Notes: generated by a model from the letters alone, not told the origin. A stretch of 64,000 nucleotides of DNA from Burkholderiales bacterium (GCA_016213325.1 JACRAY010000009.1:124001-188000), one strand, 5' to 3'. Positions 10,447-21,945 are shown, counted from the first letter of the stretch. Numbers and translations: made by a program.

Positions 10447-11828
10447 ACGCGCAACAGGTGCTGGCCCAATTCCAGGCGACCGGCGTGCAGACCTGCTTCC
10501 ATGGCCGCCACATCGAGCCGCAGATCTACAAGGACCTCGACGGCACCAACTGGCGCCTGAAGGACTACGAGGCGCGCGACGGCTATAAGGCGCTGCGCAA
10601 GATCCTCACCGAGGGCATCACGCCCGACCAGGTGATCGCCACGCTGAAAGAGTCGGCGCTGCGCGGCCGCGGCGGCGCGGGTTTCCCCACCGGCCTGAAG
10701 TGGAGCTTCATGCCGCGCCAGTTCCCGGGCGCCAAGTACCTCGTGTGCAATTCCGACGAGGGCGAGCCGGGCACCTGCAAGGACCGCGACATCCTGCAGT
10801 TCAACCCGCACATCGTCATCGAAGGCATGGTCATCGCGGCCTACGCGATGGGCACGGCGGCGGGCTACAACTACATCCACGGCGAGATCTTCCAGACCTA
10901 CGACCGGTGGGAGGAAGCGCTGGAAGAGGCGCGCGCCGCAGGCTACCTCGGCAGGAACATCCTGGGCACGAATTTCAGCTTCGAGCTGTTCGGCGCCCAC
11001 GGCTTCGGTGCCTACATCTGCGGCGAGGAAACGGGCCTGCTCGAATCGCTGGAAGGCAAGAAGGGCCAGCCGCGTTTCAAGCCGCCGTTCCCCGCGAGCT
11101 TCGGCCTGTACGGCAAGCCGACCACGATCAACAACACCGAAACCTTCGCGGCGGTGCCCTGGATCATCCGCAACGGCGGCCAGGCCTACTTGGCGTGCGG
11201 CAAGCCGAACAACGGCGGCACCAAGATCTTCTCGGTGTCGGGCGACGTCGAGCTGCCCGGCAACTACGAGGTCCCGATGGGCACGCCTTTCAGCAAGCTG
11301 CTGGAACTGTGCGGCGGCGTGCGCGGCGGCAGGAAGTTGAAGGCCGTGATCCCCGGCGGCTCCTCGGCCCCGGTGCTGCCGGCCGACATCATGATGAACT
11401 GCACGATGGACTACGACTCCATCGCCAAGGCGGGCTCCATGCTCGGCTCGGGCGCCGTGATCGTGATGGACGAGACGCGCGACATGGTCGAATGCCTGCT
11501 GCGCCTGTCGTACTTCTACATGCACGAGTCCTGCGGCCAGTGCACGCCCTGCCGTGAAGGCACGGGCTGGCTGTGGCGCGTGGTCGACCGCATCCACCAT
11601 GGGCAGGGCAAGCCGAGCGACATCGAGCTGCTGAATTCGGTGGCCGACAACATCCAGGGCCGCACGATCTGTGCGCTCGGCGACGCGGCTGCGATGCCGG
11701 TGCGCGCCATGATCAAGCACTTCCGCCACGAGTTCGAAGCGAAGATCGCCAAGACCCAGGCAGGCGATGCCCTCACCCCGGCCCTCTCCCAGGGGGAGAG
11801 GGTGAGAACGGAAGCGCGGAGCGCTTAA
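10443..11828 (+). CDS. nuoF: NADH-quinone oxidoreductase subunit F (NADH-binding, 51 kDa)
   Basis: NuoF, 461 residues, holds FMN, the NADH site and [4Fe-4S] cluster N3. It shows the glycine-rich [16 protein letters not shown] motif, the [17 protein letters not shown] loop, and the cluster motif [11 protein letters not shown], with a further Cys in [10 protein letters not shown]. The ATG at 10443 overlaps nuoE. The last 20 or so residues ([15 protein letters not shown]…) are not family-like. They are encoded by a palindromic repeat at 11771–11806, so the native C terminus probably ended near KIAKTQA. Confidence 0.96.
   Translation: MNAQQVLAQFQATGVQTCFHGRHIEPQIYKDLDGTNWRLKDYEARDGYKALRKILTEGITPDQVIATLKESALRGRGGAGFPTGLKWSFMPRQFPGAKYLVCNSDEGEPGTCKDRDILQFNPHIVIEGMVIAAYAMGTAAGYNYIHGEIFQTYDRWEEALEEARAAGYLGRNILGTNFSFELFGAHGFGAYICGEETGLLESLEGKKGQPRFKPPFPASFGLYGKPTTINNTETFAAVPWIIRNGGQAYLACGKPNNGGTKIFSVSGDVELPGNYEVPMGTPFSKLLELCGGVRGGRKLKAVIPGGSSAPVLPADIMMNCTMDYDSIAKAGSMLGSGAVIVMDETRDMVECLLRLSYFYMHESCGQCTPCREGTGWLWRVVDRIHHGQGKPSDIELLNSVADNIQGRTICALGDAAAMPVRAMIKHFRHEFEAKIAKTQAGDALTPALSQGERVRTEARSA
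11771..11806. repeat. Palindromic repeat family E (CCCTCTCCC-type) in the 3' end of nuoF
   Basis: The inner stem CCCTCTCCC (11782–11790) pairs with GGGAGAGGG (11794–11802) around a 3-nt loop. The outer CTCACC (11772–11777) pairs with GGTGAG (11801–11806), partly competing with the inner stem. The element is translated as [11 protein letters not shown], a peptide I recognise from repeat-derived protein ends in many proteobacteria. There is a single copy in this window. Confidence 0.65.
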
Positions 11829-11832
11829 TCAC

Positions 11833-13995
11833 ATGATCGAAATCGACCTCGACGGCCAGAAAGTCTCGGTGCCGGAAGGCAGCATGGTGATGCATGCCGC
11901 CGACAAGGCCGGCACCTACATCCCGCACTTCTGCTACCACAAGAAGCTCTCCATCGCCGCCAACTGCCGCATGTGCCTGGTCGAAGTGGAGAAGGCCCCG
12001 AAGCCCATGCCCGCCTGCGCCACGCCTGTCACCAACGGGATGATCGTTCGCACCAAGAGCGACAAGGCGATCAAGGCGCAGCAGTCGGTGATGGAGTTCC
12101 TGCTGATCAACCACCCGCTGGACTGCCCCATCTGCGACCAGGGCGGCGAATGCCAGCTGCAGGACCTGGCGGTGGGCTACGGCAGCTCCGGTTCGCGCTA
12201 CGAGGAAGAAAAGCGCGTGGTGCTGCACAAGGACGTGGGCCCGCTGATCTCCATGGAGGAGATGAGCCGCTGCATCCACTGCACCCGCTGCGTGCGCTTC
12301 GGCCAGGAACTGGCCGGCGTGATGGAACTCGGCATGATCCACCGCGGCGAGCATTCCGAGATCACCACGGTGACCGGCGAGACGGTGGACTCCGAGGTGT
12401 CGGGCAACATGATCGACCTGTGCCCGGTGGGCGCGCTCACCAGCAAGCCGTTCCGCTACAGCGCGCGGCCCTGGGAGCTGTCGCGCCGCAAGTCGGTGAG
12501 CCCGCACGACTCGACCGGCGCCAACCTGATCGTGCAGGTCAAGAACAACCGCGTCATGCGCGTGCTGCCGCTGGAAAACGAGGCGGTCAACGAATGCTGG
12601 CTGGCCGACCGCGACCGCTTCTCGTACGAAGCGCTCAACTCCCCCGAGCGCCTCACTTCGCCGATGGTGAAGCAGGGCGGCGAGTGGAAGGCGGTCGACT
12701 GGCAGACCGCGCTGGAGTACGTGGCCAACGGCCTGAAACAGATCCGCACCGAGCACGGCCCCAGCAGCATCGGCGTGCTGGCCAGCCCGCACAGCACGGT
12801 GGAAGAACTGTTCCTCGCCGGCAAGCTGGTGCGCGCGCTGGGCAGCGAGAACATCGATTACCGCCTGCGTAACGCCGAATTCGCGCGGCCCGACGGCGAA
12901 GGCCGGGACGCACCTGCGGTGCGGTGGCTCGGCACGACCATCGCGACGCTCGCCGACCTGCAGCGCGTGCTGGTGGTCGGCTCCAACCTGCGCAAGGACC
13001 ACCCGCTGTTCGCGATGCGCGTGCGCGCAGCCGTGCGCCAGGGCGCGAAGGTCGCGGTGATCAACGACGCGGACAACGACTGGGCCATGAACATCGCGGC
13101 GAAGTCGGTGGTGCCGGCCGCCCAGTGGGCGCAGGCGCTGGCCGACGTGGCAGCCGCAGTCGCCGCCGAAAAGGGCGCGCAGGCGCCGGTGCCCGGCGGC
13201 AACGCCACCGACACAGCCAAGGCCATCGCCCAGTCGCTGCTGGGCGGCGAGCGCAAGGCCATCCTGCTGGGTAACGGGGCCGCGCACCACGCCAACGCCT
13301 CGTCGCTGCTGGCGCTGGCCAACTGGATCGGCGCGCAGACGGGCGCGACGGTGGGTTACCTCACCGAAGCAGCCAACACGGTCGGCGCGCAGCTCGCGGG
13401 TGCGCTGCCCGGCGCCGGCGGACTGAACGCCGCGCAGATGCTGGCGGGCGGCCTGAAGGCCGCGATCCTGCTGAACACCGAGCCGGTGCACGACAGCGCT
13501 GCAGGCGGCCGTGCGGCCGCGGGCCTGGGGCAGGCCGGCATGGTGGTCACGCTCAGCCCGTTCAAGGCCAACATGGCATTCAGCGACGTGCTGCTGCCCA
13601 TTGCGCCGTGGACCGAAACGCCCGGCACCTTCGTCAATGCCGAAGGCCGCGTGCAGGGCTTCCACGCCGTGGTGAAGCCGCTGGGCGAGACGCGGCCCGC
13701 GTGGAAGGTGCTGCGCGTGCTGGCCAACGTGCTGGGCCTGCAGGGCTTCGACTACGAGTCGGCGCAGGACGTCCTGCTCGACGTGCGCGGCGCGCAGGAC
13801 GCTGCCCAGTCCTTCGTGCAGGGCGGGCGCCTCTCCAATGAAACGAGGGCCGCGATCACCCTGGCCGCGCCGGCCGGCAAGCCTGCCGTGGCGGCGATCT
13901 ACCAGCTCGACGGCCTGGTGCGCCGCGCGCCGTCGCTGCAGCTCACCACCGATGGCCGGACGGCCGCGGTGCAGCCCGAGGAGGCGCTCGCATGA
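11833..13995 (+). CDS. nuoG: NADH-quinone oxidoreductase subunit G (75 kDa)
   Basis: NuoG, 720 residues. It carries several iron-sulfur clusters linking NuoF to NuoI. The N-terminal [2Fe-2S] region has [17 protein letters not shown]. The next cluster regions are [17 protein letters not shown] and [12 protein letters not shown], followed by a molybdopterin-oxidoreductase-like domain that has lost its cofactor role. It begins only 4 bp after nuoF, beyond the repeat that ends that gene, and overlaps nuoH by ATGA. Confidence 0.96.
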   Translation: MIEIDLDGQKVSVPEGSMVMHAADKAGTYIPHFCYHKKLSIAANCRMCLVEVEKAPKPMPACATPVTNGMIVRTKSDKAIKAQQSVMEFLLINHPLDCPICDQGGECQLQDLAVGYGSSGSRYEEEKRVVLHKDVGPLISMEEMSRCIHCTRCVRFGQELAGVMELGMIHRGEHSEITTVTGETVDSEVSGNMIDLCPVGALTSKPFRYSARPWELSRRKSVSPHDSTGANLIVQVKNNRVMRVLPLENEAVNECWLADRDRFSYEALNSPERLTSPMVKQGGEWKAVDWQTALEYVANGLKQIRTEHGPSSIGVLASPHSTVEELFLAGKLVRALGSENIDYRLRNAEFARPDGEGRDAPAVRWLGTTIATLADLQRVLVVGSNLRKDHPLFAMRVRAAVRQGAKVAVINDADNDWAMNIAAKSVVPAAQWAQALADVAAAVAAEKGAQAPVPGGNATDTAKAIAQSLLGGERKAILLGNGAAHHANASSLLALANWIGAQTGATVGYLTEAANTVGAQLAGALPGAGGLNAAQMLAGGLKAAILLNTEPVHDSAAGGRAAAGLGQAGMVVTLSPFKANMAFSDVLLPIAPWTETPGTFVNAEGRVQGFHAVVKPLGETRPAWKVLRVLANVLGLQGFDYESAQDVLLDVRGAQDAAQSFVQGGRLSNETRAAITLAAPAGKPAVAAIYQLDGLVRRAPSLQLTTDGRTAAVQPEEALA

Positions 13996-15074
13996 TCGAC
14001 ACGATCTACGGCATGGGCCACGGCCTGATCGCGGCGCCCTGGTGGACCGGCCTCGGCTGGCCCGTGGTGTGGACGCTCGCCAAGATCATCCTGGTCATCG
14101 CGCCGCTGATGGGCGCGGTCGCGTACCTGACGCTGTGGGAGCGCAAGGCCATCGGCTTCACGCAGCTGCGCCCGGGCCCCAACCGCGTGGGCCCGCTCGG
14201 GCTGCTCACGCCGATCGCCGACGCCCTGAAGCTGCTCACCAAGGAGATCATCCTCCCGACGGTGGCCAACAAGGGCCTGTTCTACCTGGGCCCCATCATG
14301 ACCATCATGCCGGCGCTGGTCGCCTGGGTGGTCATCCCGTTCGGCCCCGACGTGGCACTGGCCAACATCAACGCCGGCCTGCTGTTCCTGATGGCCATCA
14401 CCTCGCTCGAGGTGTACGGCGTGATCATCGCCGGCTGGGCGTCGAACTCGAAGTACGCCTTCCTGGGCGCGCTGCGCGCGTCGGCCCAGATGGTGAGCTA
14501 CGAGATCGCCATGGGCTTCGCGCTGGTGGTGGTGCTCATGGTCACCGGCAGCCTGAACATGACCGACGTGGTCATGCAGCAGGACAAGGGCTACTGGGCG
14601 CAGCGCGGGCTGAACTTCCTGTCCTGGAACTGGCTGCTGCTGCTGCCGATCTTCCTCGTGTACTTCATCTCCAGCCTGGCCGAGACCAACCGCCACCCGT
14701 TCGACGTGGTGGAAGGCGAGTCGGAGATCGTCGCGGGCCACATGATCGAGTACTCGGGCATGAGCTTTGCCATGTTCTTCCTGGCCGAATACGCCAACAT
14801 GTGGCTGGTCTCGATCCTGGCGGTCATCATGTTCCTGGGCGGCTGGCTGCCCCCTATCGACTCGCAGCTGCTCGCCTGGGTGCCCGGCTGGATCTGGCTG
14901 GGTGCCAAGACCTTCGTGATGGTCACGATGTTCCTGTGGGTCCGCGCCACTTTCCCGCGCTTCCGCTACGACCAGATCATGCGGCTGGGCTGGAAGATCT
15001 TCATCCCGGTCACGCTGGTGTGGCTGGTCTTCGTGGGCGGCCTGATGCAGACGCCCTGGAACCCCTGGAAGTAG
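13992..15074 (+). CDS. nuoH: NADH-quinone oxidoreductase subunit H
   Basis: NuoH, 360 residues, an eight-helix membrane subunit that joins the peripheral arm to the proton-pumping arm and forms the floor of the quinone cavity. Conserved motifs are [20 protein letters not shown] after the first helix, the acidic loop around [19 protein letters not shown], and [17 protein letters not shown] near the end. The gene overlaps nuoG by 4 bp and is followed 3 bp later by nuoI. Confidence 0.97.
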   Translation: MIDTIYGMGHGLIAAPWWTGLGWPVVWTLAKIILVIAPLMGAVAYLTLWERKAIGFTQLRPGPNRVGPLGLLTPIADALKLLTKEIILPTVANKGLFYLGPIMTIMPALVAWVVIPFGPDVALANINAGLLFLMAITSLEVYGVIIAGWASNSKYAFLGALRASAQMVSYEIAMGFALVVVLMVTGSLNMTDVVMQQDKGYWAQRGLNFLSWNWLLLLPIFLVYFISSLAETNRHPFDVVEGESEIVAGHMIEYSGMSFAMFFLAEYANMWLVSILAVIMFLGGWLPPIDSQLLAWVPGWIWLGAKTFVMVTMFLWVRATFPRFRYDQIMRLGWKIFIPVTLVWLVFVGGLMQTPWNPWK

Positions 15075-15077
15075 GCC

Positions 15078-15596
15078 ATGGCCCAGACATTGGCATCCCA
15101 CCAAAGCGCCTTCTCGTTCAAGGACTTCATCACCAGCTTTGCGCTGGTGGAACTGTTCAAGGGCCTGCGCGTGACGGGCAAGTACTTCTTCGCCCGCAAG
15201 ATCACGGTGCAGTTCCCCGAAGAGAAGACGCCGCTCAGCCCGCGCTTCCGCGGCCTGCACGCGCTGCGCCGCTACGAGAACGGCGAAGAGCGCTGCATCG
15301 CGTGCAAGCTGTGCGAGGCCGTCTGCCCCGCGATGGCCATCACCATCGAGTCGGAGCAGCGCGCCGACGGCACGCGCCGCACCACGCGCTACGACATCGA
15401 CCTGACCAAGTGCATCTTCTGCGGCTTCTGCGAGGAAAGCTGCCCGGTCGACTCGATCGTGGAGACGCACATCCTCGAGTACCACGGCGAAAAGCGCGGC
15501 GACCTGCATTTCACCAAGGACATGCTGCTGGCCGTGGGCGACCGCTACGAAGCCGAGATCGCGGCGGCCAGGGCGGCCGACGCCCCCTACCGATAA
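15078..15596 (+). CDS. nuoI: NADH-quinone oxidoreductase subunit I
   Basis: NuoI, 172 residues, a ferredoxin-like subunit with two [4Fe-4S] clusters (N6a and N6b) that feed cluster N2 in NuoB. Both ligand sets are seen: [12 protein letters not shown] (about residues 74–85) and [12 protein letters not shown] (about residues 113–124). The N terminus is an amphipathic helix region that lies on the membrane. The gene starts 3 bp after nuoH and ends 9 bp before nuoJ. Confidence 0.97.
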   Translation: MAQTLASHQSAFSFKDFITSFALVELFKGLRVTGKYFFARKITVQFPEEKTPLSPRFRGLHALRRYENGEERCIACKLCEAVCPAMAITIESEQRADGTRRTTRYDIDLTKCIFCGFCEESCPVDSIVETHILEYHGEKRGDLHFTKDMLLAVGDRYEAEIAAARAADAPYR

Positions 15597-15605
15597 GAGA
15601 CCTAC

Positions 15606-16259
15606 ATGGACGTCCGGACCGGCCTCTTCTACTTCTTCTCCGCCGTGCTGCTGTTCGCGGCGTTTCGCGTCATCACGGCGCGCAACCCCGTGTATGCGGC
15701 GCTCTACCTCGTGCTGGCGTTCTTCCAGGCCTCGGCCATCTGGCTGCTGCTGAAGGCGGAGTTCCTCGCCATCACGCTGGTGCTGGTGTACGTGGGCGCC
15801 GTGATGGTGCTGTTCCTGTTCGTCGTGATGATGCTGGACATCAACGTCGACAGCCTGCGCAAGGGCTTCTGGAAGCACTTCCCGCTGGCGGCCGCCTTCG
15901 GCGTGCTGATCGCGCTGGAAATGGCGGCGGTGCTGATGGGCGGCTTCCGTCCCTCGGAAGACGCCCGCGCCGCCGCCGCTGCCACGCCCGTCGCGGCCGA
16001 CTATTCCAACACGAAGGAGCTCGGCAAGCTGCTGTACACCCAGTACCTGTACCCGCTGGAAATCGCCGCCGTGATCCTGCTGGTGGCGATCATCGCCGCC
16101 ATCGCGCTCACGCTGCGCCGGCGCAAGGACAGCAAGGCGATCGACCCTTCGGTGCAGGTGCGCGTGCGCTCCGCCGACCGGTTGCAGGTCGTGAAGATGC
16201 CTGCGGTGCGCGCCGCGGAGCCTGAGGCTGCTCCGGCTGCCGGGGAGGCCAAGGCATGA
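15606..16259 (+). CDS. nuoJ: NADH-quinone oxidoreductase subunit J
   Basis: NuoJ, 217 residues, a membrane subunit with five predicted helices. The conserved pi-bulge helix region is seen as [18 protein letters not shown]. After the last helix (about residues 140–170) there is a basic [10 protein letters not shown] stretch and an Ala-rich cytoplasmic tail. It overlaps nuoK by ATGA. Confidence 0.95.
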   Translation: MDVRTGLFYFFSAVLLFAAFRVITARNPVYAALYLVLAFFQASAIWLLLKAEFLAITLVLVYVGAVMVLFLFVVMMLDINVDSLRKGFWKHFPLAAAFGVLIALEMAAVLMGGFRPSEDARAAAAATPVAADYSNTKELGKLLYTQYLYPLEIAAVILLVAIIAAIALTLRRRKDSKAIDPSVQVRVRSADRLQVVKMPAVRAAEPEAAPAAGEAKA

Positions 16260-16564
16260 CACTCACCCTCGGACATTTCCTCACCCTCGGCGCCATCCTG
16301 TTCGCGCTGTCGGTGGTCGGCATCTTCCTGAACCGCCGCAACCTCATCGTGCTGCTGATGGCCATCGAGCTGATGCTGCTGGCGGTCAACATGAACTTCG
16401 TGGCGTTCTCGTACTACCTGAACGACATGCACGGGCAGGTGTTCGTGTTCTTCATCCTGACGGTGGCCGCCGCGGAATCGGCCATCGGGCTGGCGATCCT
16501 GGTGCTGCTGTTCCGCAACAAGTCGAACATCAACGTCGAAGAACTGAACACCCTGAAGGGTTGA
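16256..16564 (+). CDS. nuoK: NADH-quinone oxidoreductase subunit K
   Basis: NuoK, 102 residues, a three-helix membrane subunit related to MrpC antiporter proteins. The buried glutamates needed for proton transfer are visible in [16 protein letters not shown] and [18 protein letters not shown]. Length and motifs are standard. It overlaps nuoJ and lies 26 bp before nuoL. Confidence 0.97.
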   Translation: MTLTLGHFLTLGAILFALSVVGIFLNRRNLIVLLMAIELMLLAVNMNFVAFSYYLNDMHGQVFVFFILTVAAAESAIGLAILVLLFRNKSNINVEELNTLKG

Positions 16565-16590
16565 TGCCCTGCAGAAGGGGCGAAAGAAAC

Positions 16591-18630
16591 ATGAGCGCAA
16601 CACTCAACGCATCGACGCTGCTCGCCGTGCCGCTCGCCCCGCTGGCGGGCGCGGTGCTGGCCGGCGTCTTCGGCACCACACTGGGCGGCAACTGGCTGGG
16701 CCGCCGCGCCTCGCACGTGGCCACCATCCTCGGCGTGTTCATCGCCTTCGTGATCTCCGCCATGACGCTGAAGGACGTGGCGGTGGACGGCGCGCGCTTC
16801 AACGCCACCATCTACGAATGGATGGTGGTCGGCAGCCTGAAGATGGAAGTGGGCTTCCTGGTCGACGGGCTCACGGCGATGATGATGTGCGTGGTGACCT
16901 TCGTGTCGCTGATGGTGCACATCTACACCATCGGCTACATGGAGGAAGACGAGGGCTACAACCGCTTCTTCGGCTACATCTCCCTGTTCACGTTCTCCAT
17001 GCTCATGCTGGTCATGAGCAACAACTTCCTGCAGCTGTTCTTCGGCTGGGAGGCGGTGGGGCTGGTGTCGTACCTGCTGATCGGCTTCTGGTACCAGCGG
17101 CCCACGGCGATCTTCGCCAACCTGAAGGCCTTCCTGGTCAACCGCGTGGGCGACTTCGGCTTCATCCTGGGCATCGGCCTCATCGTCGCCTTTGCCGGCA
17201 CCCTGAACTATGCCGAGGCGTTCGCCAAGGGCGCAGAGCTGGCGAAGCTGCCGTTCGGCTACGGCACCGACTGGATGCTGATCACGGTCATCTGCATCTG
17301 CCTGTTCATCGGCGCGATGGGCAAGAGCGCGCAGTTTCCGCTGCACGTGTGGCTGCCCGACTCGATGGAAGGCCCCACGCCGATCTCCGCGCTGATCCAC
17401 GCCGCCACCATGGTGACGGCGGGCATCTTCATGGTGGCGCGCATGTCGCCGCTGTTCGAGCTGTCGGACACGGCGCTCAGCTTCGTCATGGTGATCGGCG
17501 CCATCACGGCGCTCTTCATGGGGTTCCTGGGCATCATCCAGAACGACATCAAGCGCGTGGTGGCGTACTCCACGCTCTCGCAGCTGGGCTACATGACGGT
17601 GGCGCTCGGCGTGTCGGCCTACTCGGTGGCGGTGTTCCACCTGATGACGCACGCGTTCTTCAAGGCCCTGCTGTTCCTGGCGGCCGGCTCGGTGATCATC
17701 GGCATGCACCACAACCAGGACATCCGCTGGATGGGCGGCGTGCGCAAGTACATGCCGATCACCTGGATCACGTCGCTGCTGGGGTCGCTTGCGCTGATCG
17801 GCACGCCCCTGTTCGCGGGCTTCTATTCCAAGGACAGCATCATCGAGGCCGTGCACTTCAGCAACCTGCCGGGCTCGGGCTTCGCCTACTTCGCGGTGAT
17901 GGCCGGCGTGTTCGTCACGGCGTTCTATTCGTTCCGCATGTACTTCCTGGTGTTCCACGGCGAGGAGCGCTACGACCAGAACCCGGACGCGCACCATGAC
18001 CACGGGCACGACGACGGCCACCACGAGAAGCCGCACGAGTCGCCCTGGGTGGTGACGGTGCCGCTGGTGCTGCTGGCCATCCCTTCGGTGGTGATCGGTT
18101 TCCTCACCATCGGCACCATGCTGTTCGGGGACTTCTTCAAGGACTCGATCGTCGTCGACGCCGCCAGGCACCCGGCCATGGCCGAACTGGCCAAGCTGTT
18201 CCACGGCCCGCTGCAGATGGCGCTGCATGCGGTGACCACGCCGGTGCTGTACCTCGCCGCCGCCGGCGTGCTGGCGGCCTGGTACATGTACCTGAAGAAT
18301 CCTGCGCTGCCGGCGGCCATCAAGTCGAAGGTCGGGCCGCTGTACCGGCTGCTGGAGAACAAGTACTACATGGACTGGTTCAACGAGAACGTGATTGCGC
18401 GCGCGGCGCGTGGCCTGGGCATGGGCCTGTGGAAGGGCGGCGACGAAAGGCTGATCGACGGCTTCGCGGTGAACGGCTCGGCCTACGCGGTGCGCCGGTT
18501 CGCCGGCATCGTGCGCTGGGTGCAGTCCGGCTACATCTACCACTACGCCTTCGCGATGCTGCTGGGCGTCGTCGTGCTCCTGACGTACTTCGTCAGCTGG
18601 CCGATGATCAGCAATTGGCTCGGGAAGTAG
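16591..18630 (+). CDS. nuoL: NADH-quinone oxidoreductase subunit L
   Basis: NuoL, 679 residues, the distal antiporter-like proton pump of complex I, with about 14 core helices followed by the long lateral helix. Key residues lie in FFGWEAVGLVSYLLIGF (helix-5 Glu) and GKSAQFPLHVWLPDSMEGPTP (Lys and the conserved HVWLPD). A His-rich loop (HHDHGHDDGHHEKPHE) sits near residues 468–483. I chose the ATG at 16591, preceded by AGAAGGGG, over an in-frame TTG at 16561 that would overlap nuoK. Confidence 0.96.
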   Translation: MSATLNASTLLAVPLAPLAGAVLAGVFGTTLGGNWLGRRASHVATILGVFIAFVISAMTLKDVAVDGARFNATIYEWMVVGSLKMEVGFLVDGLTAMMMCVVTFVSLMVHIYTIGYMEEDEGYNRFFGYISLFTFSMLMLVMSNNFLQLFFGWEAVGLVSYLLIGFWYQRPTAIFANLKAFLVNRVGDFGFILGIGLIVAFAGTLNYAEAFAKGAELAKLPFGYGTDWMLITVICICLFIGAMGKSAQFPLHVWLPDSMEGPTPISALIHAATMVTAGIFMVARMSPLFELSDTALSFVMVIGAITALFMGFLGIIQNDIKRVVAYSTLSQLGYMTVALGVSAYSVAVFHLMTHAFFKALLFLAAGSVIIGMHHNQDIRWMGGVRKYMPITWITSLLGSLALIGTPLFAGFYSKDSIIEAVHFSNLPGSGFAYFAVMAGVFVTAFYSFRMYFLVFHGEERYDQNPDAHHDHGHDDGHHEKPHESPWVVTVPLVLLAIPSVVIGFLTIGTMLFGDFFKDSIVVDAARHPAMAELAKLFHGPLQMALHAVTTPVLYLAAAGVLAAWYMYLKNPALPAAIKSKVGPLYRLLENKYYMDWFNENVIARAARGLGMGLWKGGDERLIDGFAVNGSAYAVRRFAGIVRWVQSGYIYHYAFAMLLGVVVLLTYFVSWPMISNWLGK

Positions 18631-18643
18631 GAGAACAACAACA

Positions 18644-20116
18644 ATGGGACTCCTGAGTCTTGCAATCTGGACGCCGGTCTTCTTCGGCGCCGTCCTCCTC
18701 GCGCTGGGCCGCGACGACCAGGCGCGCACCGTGCGCTGGCTCGCGCTGGTCGGCTCGGTGGTGAGCTTCCTCGTCACGCTGCCGCTGTACTCGCGCTTCG
18801 ACCGCACCACCTCGGCCCTGCAGTTCGTCGAGAAGGCGCCGTGGATCGACCGCTTCAACGTCAACTACCACCTGGGGCTGGACGGCATCTCGTTCTGGTT
18901 CGTGCTGCTCACCGCCTTCATCACGGTGGTGGTGGTCATCTCGGCCTGGGAAGTGATCACCGAGCGCGTCAACCAGTACATGGGCGCCTTCCTGATCCTG
19001 TCGGGCCTGATGATCGGCGTGTTCTGCGCGGCCGACGCGATCCTGTTCTACGTGTTCTTCGAAGCCACGCTGATCCCGATGTACCTGATCATCGGCATCT
19101 GGGGCGGGCCCAACAAGATCTACGCGGCCTTCAAGTTCTTCCTGTACACGCTGATCGGCTCACTGCTGATGCTGGTGGCGCTGGTGTACCTGTACACCAA
19201 GTCGGGCGGCAGCTTCGACATCGCCACCTGGCACAGGCTGCCGCTGCCGGCGCTGGCGCAGACGCTGATCTTCTTCGCCTTCTTCGCGGCGTTCTCGGTC
19301 AAGGTGCCGATGTGGCCGGTGCACACCTGGCTGCCCGACGTGCACGTCGAGGCGCCCACCGGCGGCTCCGCCGTGCTGGCGGCCATCATGCTGAAGCTGG
19401 GCGCCTACGGCTTCCTGCGCTTCTCCATGCCGATCGCGCCCGACGCCGCGCACGAATGGGCCTGGCTGATGATCGCGCTGTCGCTCATCGCCGTGATCTA
19501 CATCGGGCTGGTGGCGATGGTGCAGCAGGACATGAAGAAGCTCATCGCCTACTCGTCGGTGGCGCACATGGGCTTCGTCACGCTCGGCTTCTTCATCTTC
19601 AACGACCTCGGCGTCGCCGGCGGGCTGGTGCAGATGATCGCCCACGGCTTCGTCTCGGGCGCCATGTTCCTGTGCGTGGGCGTGCTGTACGACCGCGTGC
19701 ACTCGCGGCAGATCTCCAGCTACGGCGGCGTGGTCAACACCATGCCCACCTTCACGGCGTTCGCTGTCCTGTTCGCCATGGCCAACTGCGGCCTGCCCGC
19801 CACGGCCGGTTTCGTCGGCGAGTGGATGGTGATCCTGGGCGCCGTCAAGGCCAACTACTGGCTGGCTTTCGGCGCCGCCACCGCGCTGATCTTCGGCGCT
19901 GCCTACACCCTGTGGATGGTCAAGCGCGTGTACTTCGGCCCGGTGGCCAACGACGACGTGCGCGGCCTCACCGACATCAATGCCCGCGAGTTCCTCATGC
20001 TCGCCCTGCTGGCCATCGCCGTGCTGTGGATGGGCGTCTACCCGAAACCGTTCACCGACATCATGAACGCGTCGGTGGCCGACTTCCTGAAACACGTGGC
20101 GGCCTCGAAGCTGTAA
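18644..20116 (+). CDS. nuoM: NADH-quinone oxidoreductase subunit M
   Basis: NuoM, 490 residues, the second antiporter-like proton pump. The conserved FYVFFEATLIPMYLIIGIWGG segment contains the helix-5 Glu. SVKVPMWPVHTWLPDVHVEAPTGGS contains the essential Lys and the HTWLPDAH-type motif. The start at 18644 has GTAGGAGAAC 9–18 nt upstream. It lies 13 bp after nuoL and 6 bp before nuoN. Confidence 0.97.
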   Translation: MGLLSLAIWTPVFFGAVLLALGRDDQARTVRWLALVGSVVSFLVTLPLYSRFDRTTSALQFVEKAPWIDRFNVNYHLGLDGISFWFVLLTAFITVVVVISAWEVITERVNQYMGAFLILSGLMIGVFCAADAILFYVFFEATLIPMYLIIGIWGGPNKIYAAFKFFLYTLIGSLLMLVALVYLYTKSGGSFDIATWHRLPLPALAQTLIFFAFFAAFSVKVPMWPVHTWLPDVHVEAPTGGSAVLAAIMLKLGAYGFLRFSMPIAPDAAHEWAWLMIALSLIAVIYIGLVAMVQQDMKKLIAYSSVAHMGFVTLGFFIFNDLGVAGGLVQMIAHGFVSGAMFLCVGVLYDRVHSRQISSYGGVVNTMPTFTAFAVLFAMANCGLPATAGFVGEWMVILGAVKANYWLAFGAATALIFGAAYTLWMVKRVYFGPVANDDVRGLTDINAREFLMLALLAIAVLWMGVYPKPFTDIMNASVADFLKHVAASKL

Positions 20117-20122
20117 AAGAAC

Positions 20123-21610
20123 ATGCTCGACAAATTCAGCCTCCTCGTCGTCTCGCCCGAAATCATCCTGCTGGTCATGGCGTGCGTGATCACGCTGGTC
20201 GACCTGGGCGTGAAGACGCGCCTGCGCGACCTGACCTACCGGCTCTCGATGCTCACGCTTGGTGTCGTGGCGTTCCTGTTCGCCGACCTCGCGGTCAACG
20301 GCGACACCTGGTATGCCTTCGGCCGCATGGTGGTCAACGACGCCATGGGCAACTGGCTCAAGTGCTTCGCCACCATCGCCATGATGGTCTGCCTGGTGTA
20401 CGGGCGCCCCTATGCCGCCGACCGCGACATGCTGAAGGGCGGCGAGCTGTTCACGCTGTCGCTGTTCTCGCTGCTGGGCATCTGCGTGATGATTTCCGGC
20501 ACCAACTTCCTGGTGCTGTACCTCGGGCTGGAACTGCTGACGCTGTCGAGCTATGCGCTGGTGGCGCTGCGCCGCGACAACTCGGTCGCGACCGAAGCGG
20601 CCATGAAGTACTTCGTGCTTGGCGCGCTGGCCAGCGGCTTCCTGCTGTACGGCCTGTCGATGCTGTACGGTGCGACCGGCTCGCTCGACATCGGCACCGT
20701 GTTCAAGATCATCAACTCGGGCCGCGTGCAGCACCAGGTGCTGGTGTTCGGGCTGGTGTTCATCGTGGCCGGGCTGGCATTCAAGCTCGGCGCGGCACCG
20801 TTCCACATGTGGATTCCCGACGTCTACCAGGGCGCACCCACCGCCGTCACGCTGATCATCGGCACCGCGCCCGAACTGGCCGCCTTCGCCATCACGTTCC
20901 GCCTGCTGGTCGAAGGGCTGCTGCCGCTGGCCATCGACTGGCAGCAGATGCTGATGGTGCTGGCGGTCTGCTCGCTGGCCATCGGCAACCTGGCCGCCAT
21001 CGCGCAGACCAACCTGAAGCGCATGCTGGCCTATTCGACCATCGGCCAGATGGGCTTCGTGGTGCTGGGCCTGGTGGCCGGCGTGGTCAACGGCAACACG
21101 CTGTCGGCCGCCAATGCCTACAGCTCCGCCATGTTCTACGTCGTGACCTACGTGCTGACCACGCTGGCGAGCTTCGGCATCATCCTGCTGCTGGCGCGCG
21201 AGGGCTTCGAAAGCGACGAGATCGCCGACCTGGCCGGGCTGAACCAGCGCAGCCCGCTGTACGCCGGCATCATGTCGCTGTGCCTGTTCTCGCTGGCCGG
21301 CGTGCCGCCGCTGGTGGGCTTCTACGCCAAGCTGGCCGTGCTGCAGGCGCTGGTGGCCTCGGGCCAGGCGCTGTACATCACCCTGGCGGTGTTCGCTGTG
21401 ATGATGTCGCTGGTGGCCGCCTTCTACTACCTGCGCGTCGTGAAGGTGATGTACTTCGACGAGCCGATCACCGCCACCACGGTGGCCGCGCCCGCCGACG
21501 TGCGCGTGGTGCTGGGCGTCAACGGCGCGCTGATCCTGGTGCTGGGCATCGTGCCCGGCGGGCTCATGACCATCTGCGCCGACGCGATCGTCAAGACGCT
21601 GGGAACCTGA
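20123..21610 (+). CDS. nuoN: NADH-quinone oxidoreductase subunit N
   Basis: NuoN, 495 residues, the third antiporter-like subunit and last gene of the complex I set. Visible motifs are [21 protein letters not shown] (helix-5 Glu) and [21 protein letters not shown] (Lys and the HMWIPD motif), with many hydrophobic helices throughout. It is followed 25 bp later by a DUF2818 gene, a frequent partner of nuoN in Burkholderiales. Confidence 0.97.
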   Translation: MLDKFSLLVVSPEIILLVMACVITLVDLGVKTRLRDLTYRLSMLTLGVVAFLFADLAVNGDTWYAFGRMVVNDAMGNWLKCFATIAMMVCLVYGRPYAADRDMLKGGELFTLSLFSLLGICVMISGTNFLVLYLGLELLTLSSYALVALRRDNSVATEAAMKYFVLGALASGFLLYGLSMLYGATGSLDIGTVFKIINSGRVQHQVLVFGLVFIVAGLAFKLGAAPFHMWIPDVYQGAPTAVTLIIGTAPELAAFAITFRLLVEGLLPLAIDWQQMLMVLAVCSLAIGNLAAIAQTNLKRMLAYSTIGQMGFVVLGLVAGVVNGNTLSAANAYSSAMFYVVTYVLTTLASFGIILLLAREGFESDEIADLAGLNQRSPLYAGIMSLCLFSLAGVPPLVGFYAKLAVLQALVASGQALYITLAVFAVMMSLVAAFYYLRVVKVMYFDEPITATTVAAPADVRVVLGVNGALILVLGIVPGGLMTICADAIVKTLGT

Positions 21611-21635
21611 GCGGGGCGGGGCCGCTCTTTACCAG

Positions 21636-21941
21636 GTGTCCCAATCCGCTTTCGTCTGGCTCGTGCTGCTGGCCGCCGTGGCCGCCGCCAACCTGCCCTT
21701 TGTCACGCAGCGCTACTTCGTCGTGGTGCCGCTCGGCCGCACCAAGAACCTGGCCGCGCGGCTGGCCGAACTGGTGGTGCTGTACTTCATCGTCGGCGCG
21801 CTGGGCCTGCTGCTGGAAAACCGGGTGGGGCAGGTCGCGCGGCAGGGCTGGGAGTTCTACGCCATCACCGCGGCGCTCTTCCTCACCTTCGCCTTTCCCG
21901 GCTTCGTCTGGCGCTACCTCTACAAGCATGGCCGGCATTGA
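21636..21941 (+). CDS. DUF2818 family inner-membrane protein
   Basis: A 101-residue protein with three hydrophobic segments (about residues 6–20, 44–62 and 75–92) and a conserved NLPFVTQR–F region. It matches the DUF2818 family as I recall it, whose members usually lie directly downstream of nuoN in Burkholderiales. The start is GTG at 21636 in CAGGTGTCC. A role in complex I assembly or stability has been suggested only by position. No function is known to me. Confidence 0.8.
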   Translation: MSQSAFVWLVLLAAVAAANLPFVTQRYFVVVPLGRTKNLAARLAELVVLYFIVGALGLLLENRVGQVARQGWEFYAITAALFLTFAFPGFVWRYLYKHGRH

Positions 21942-21945
21942 GCCC

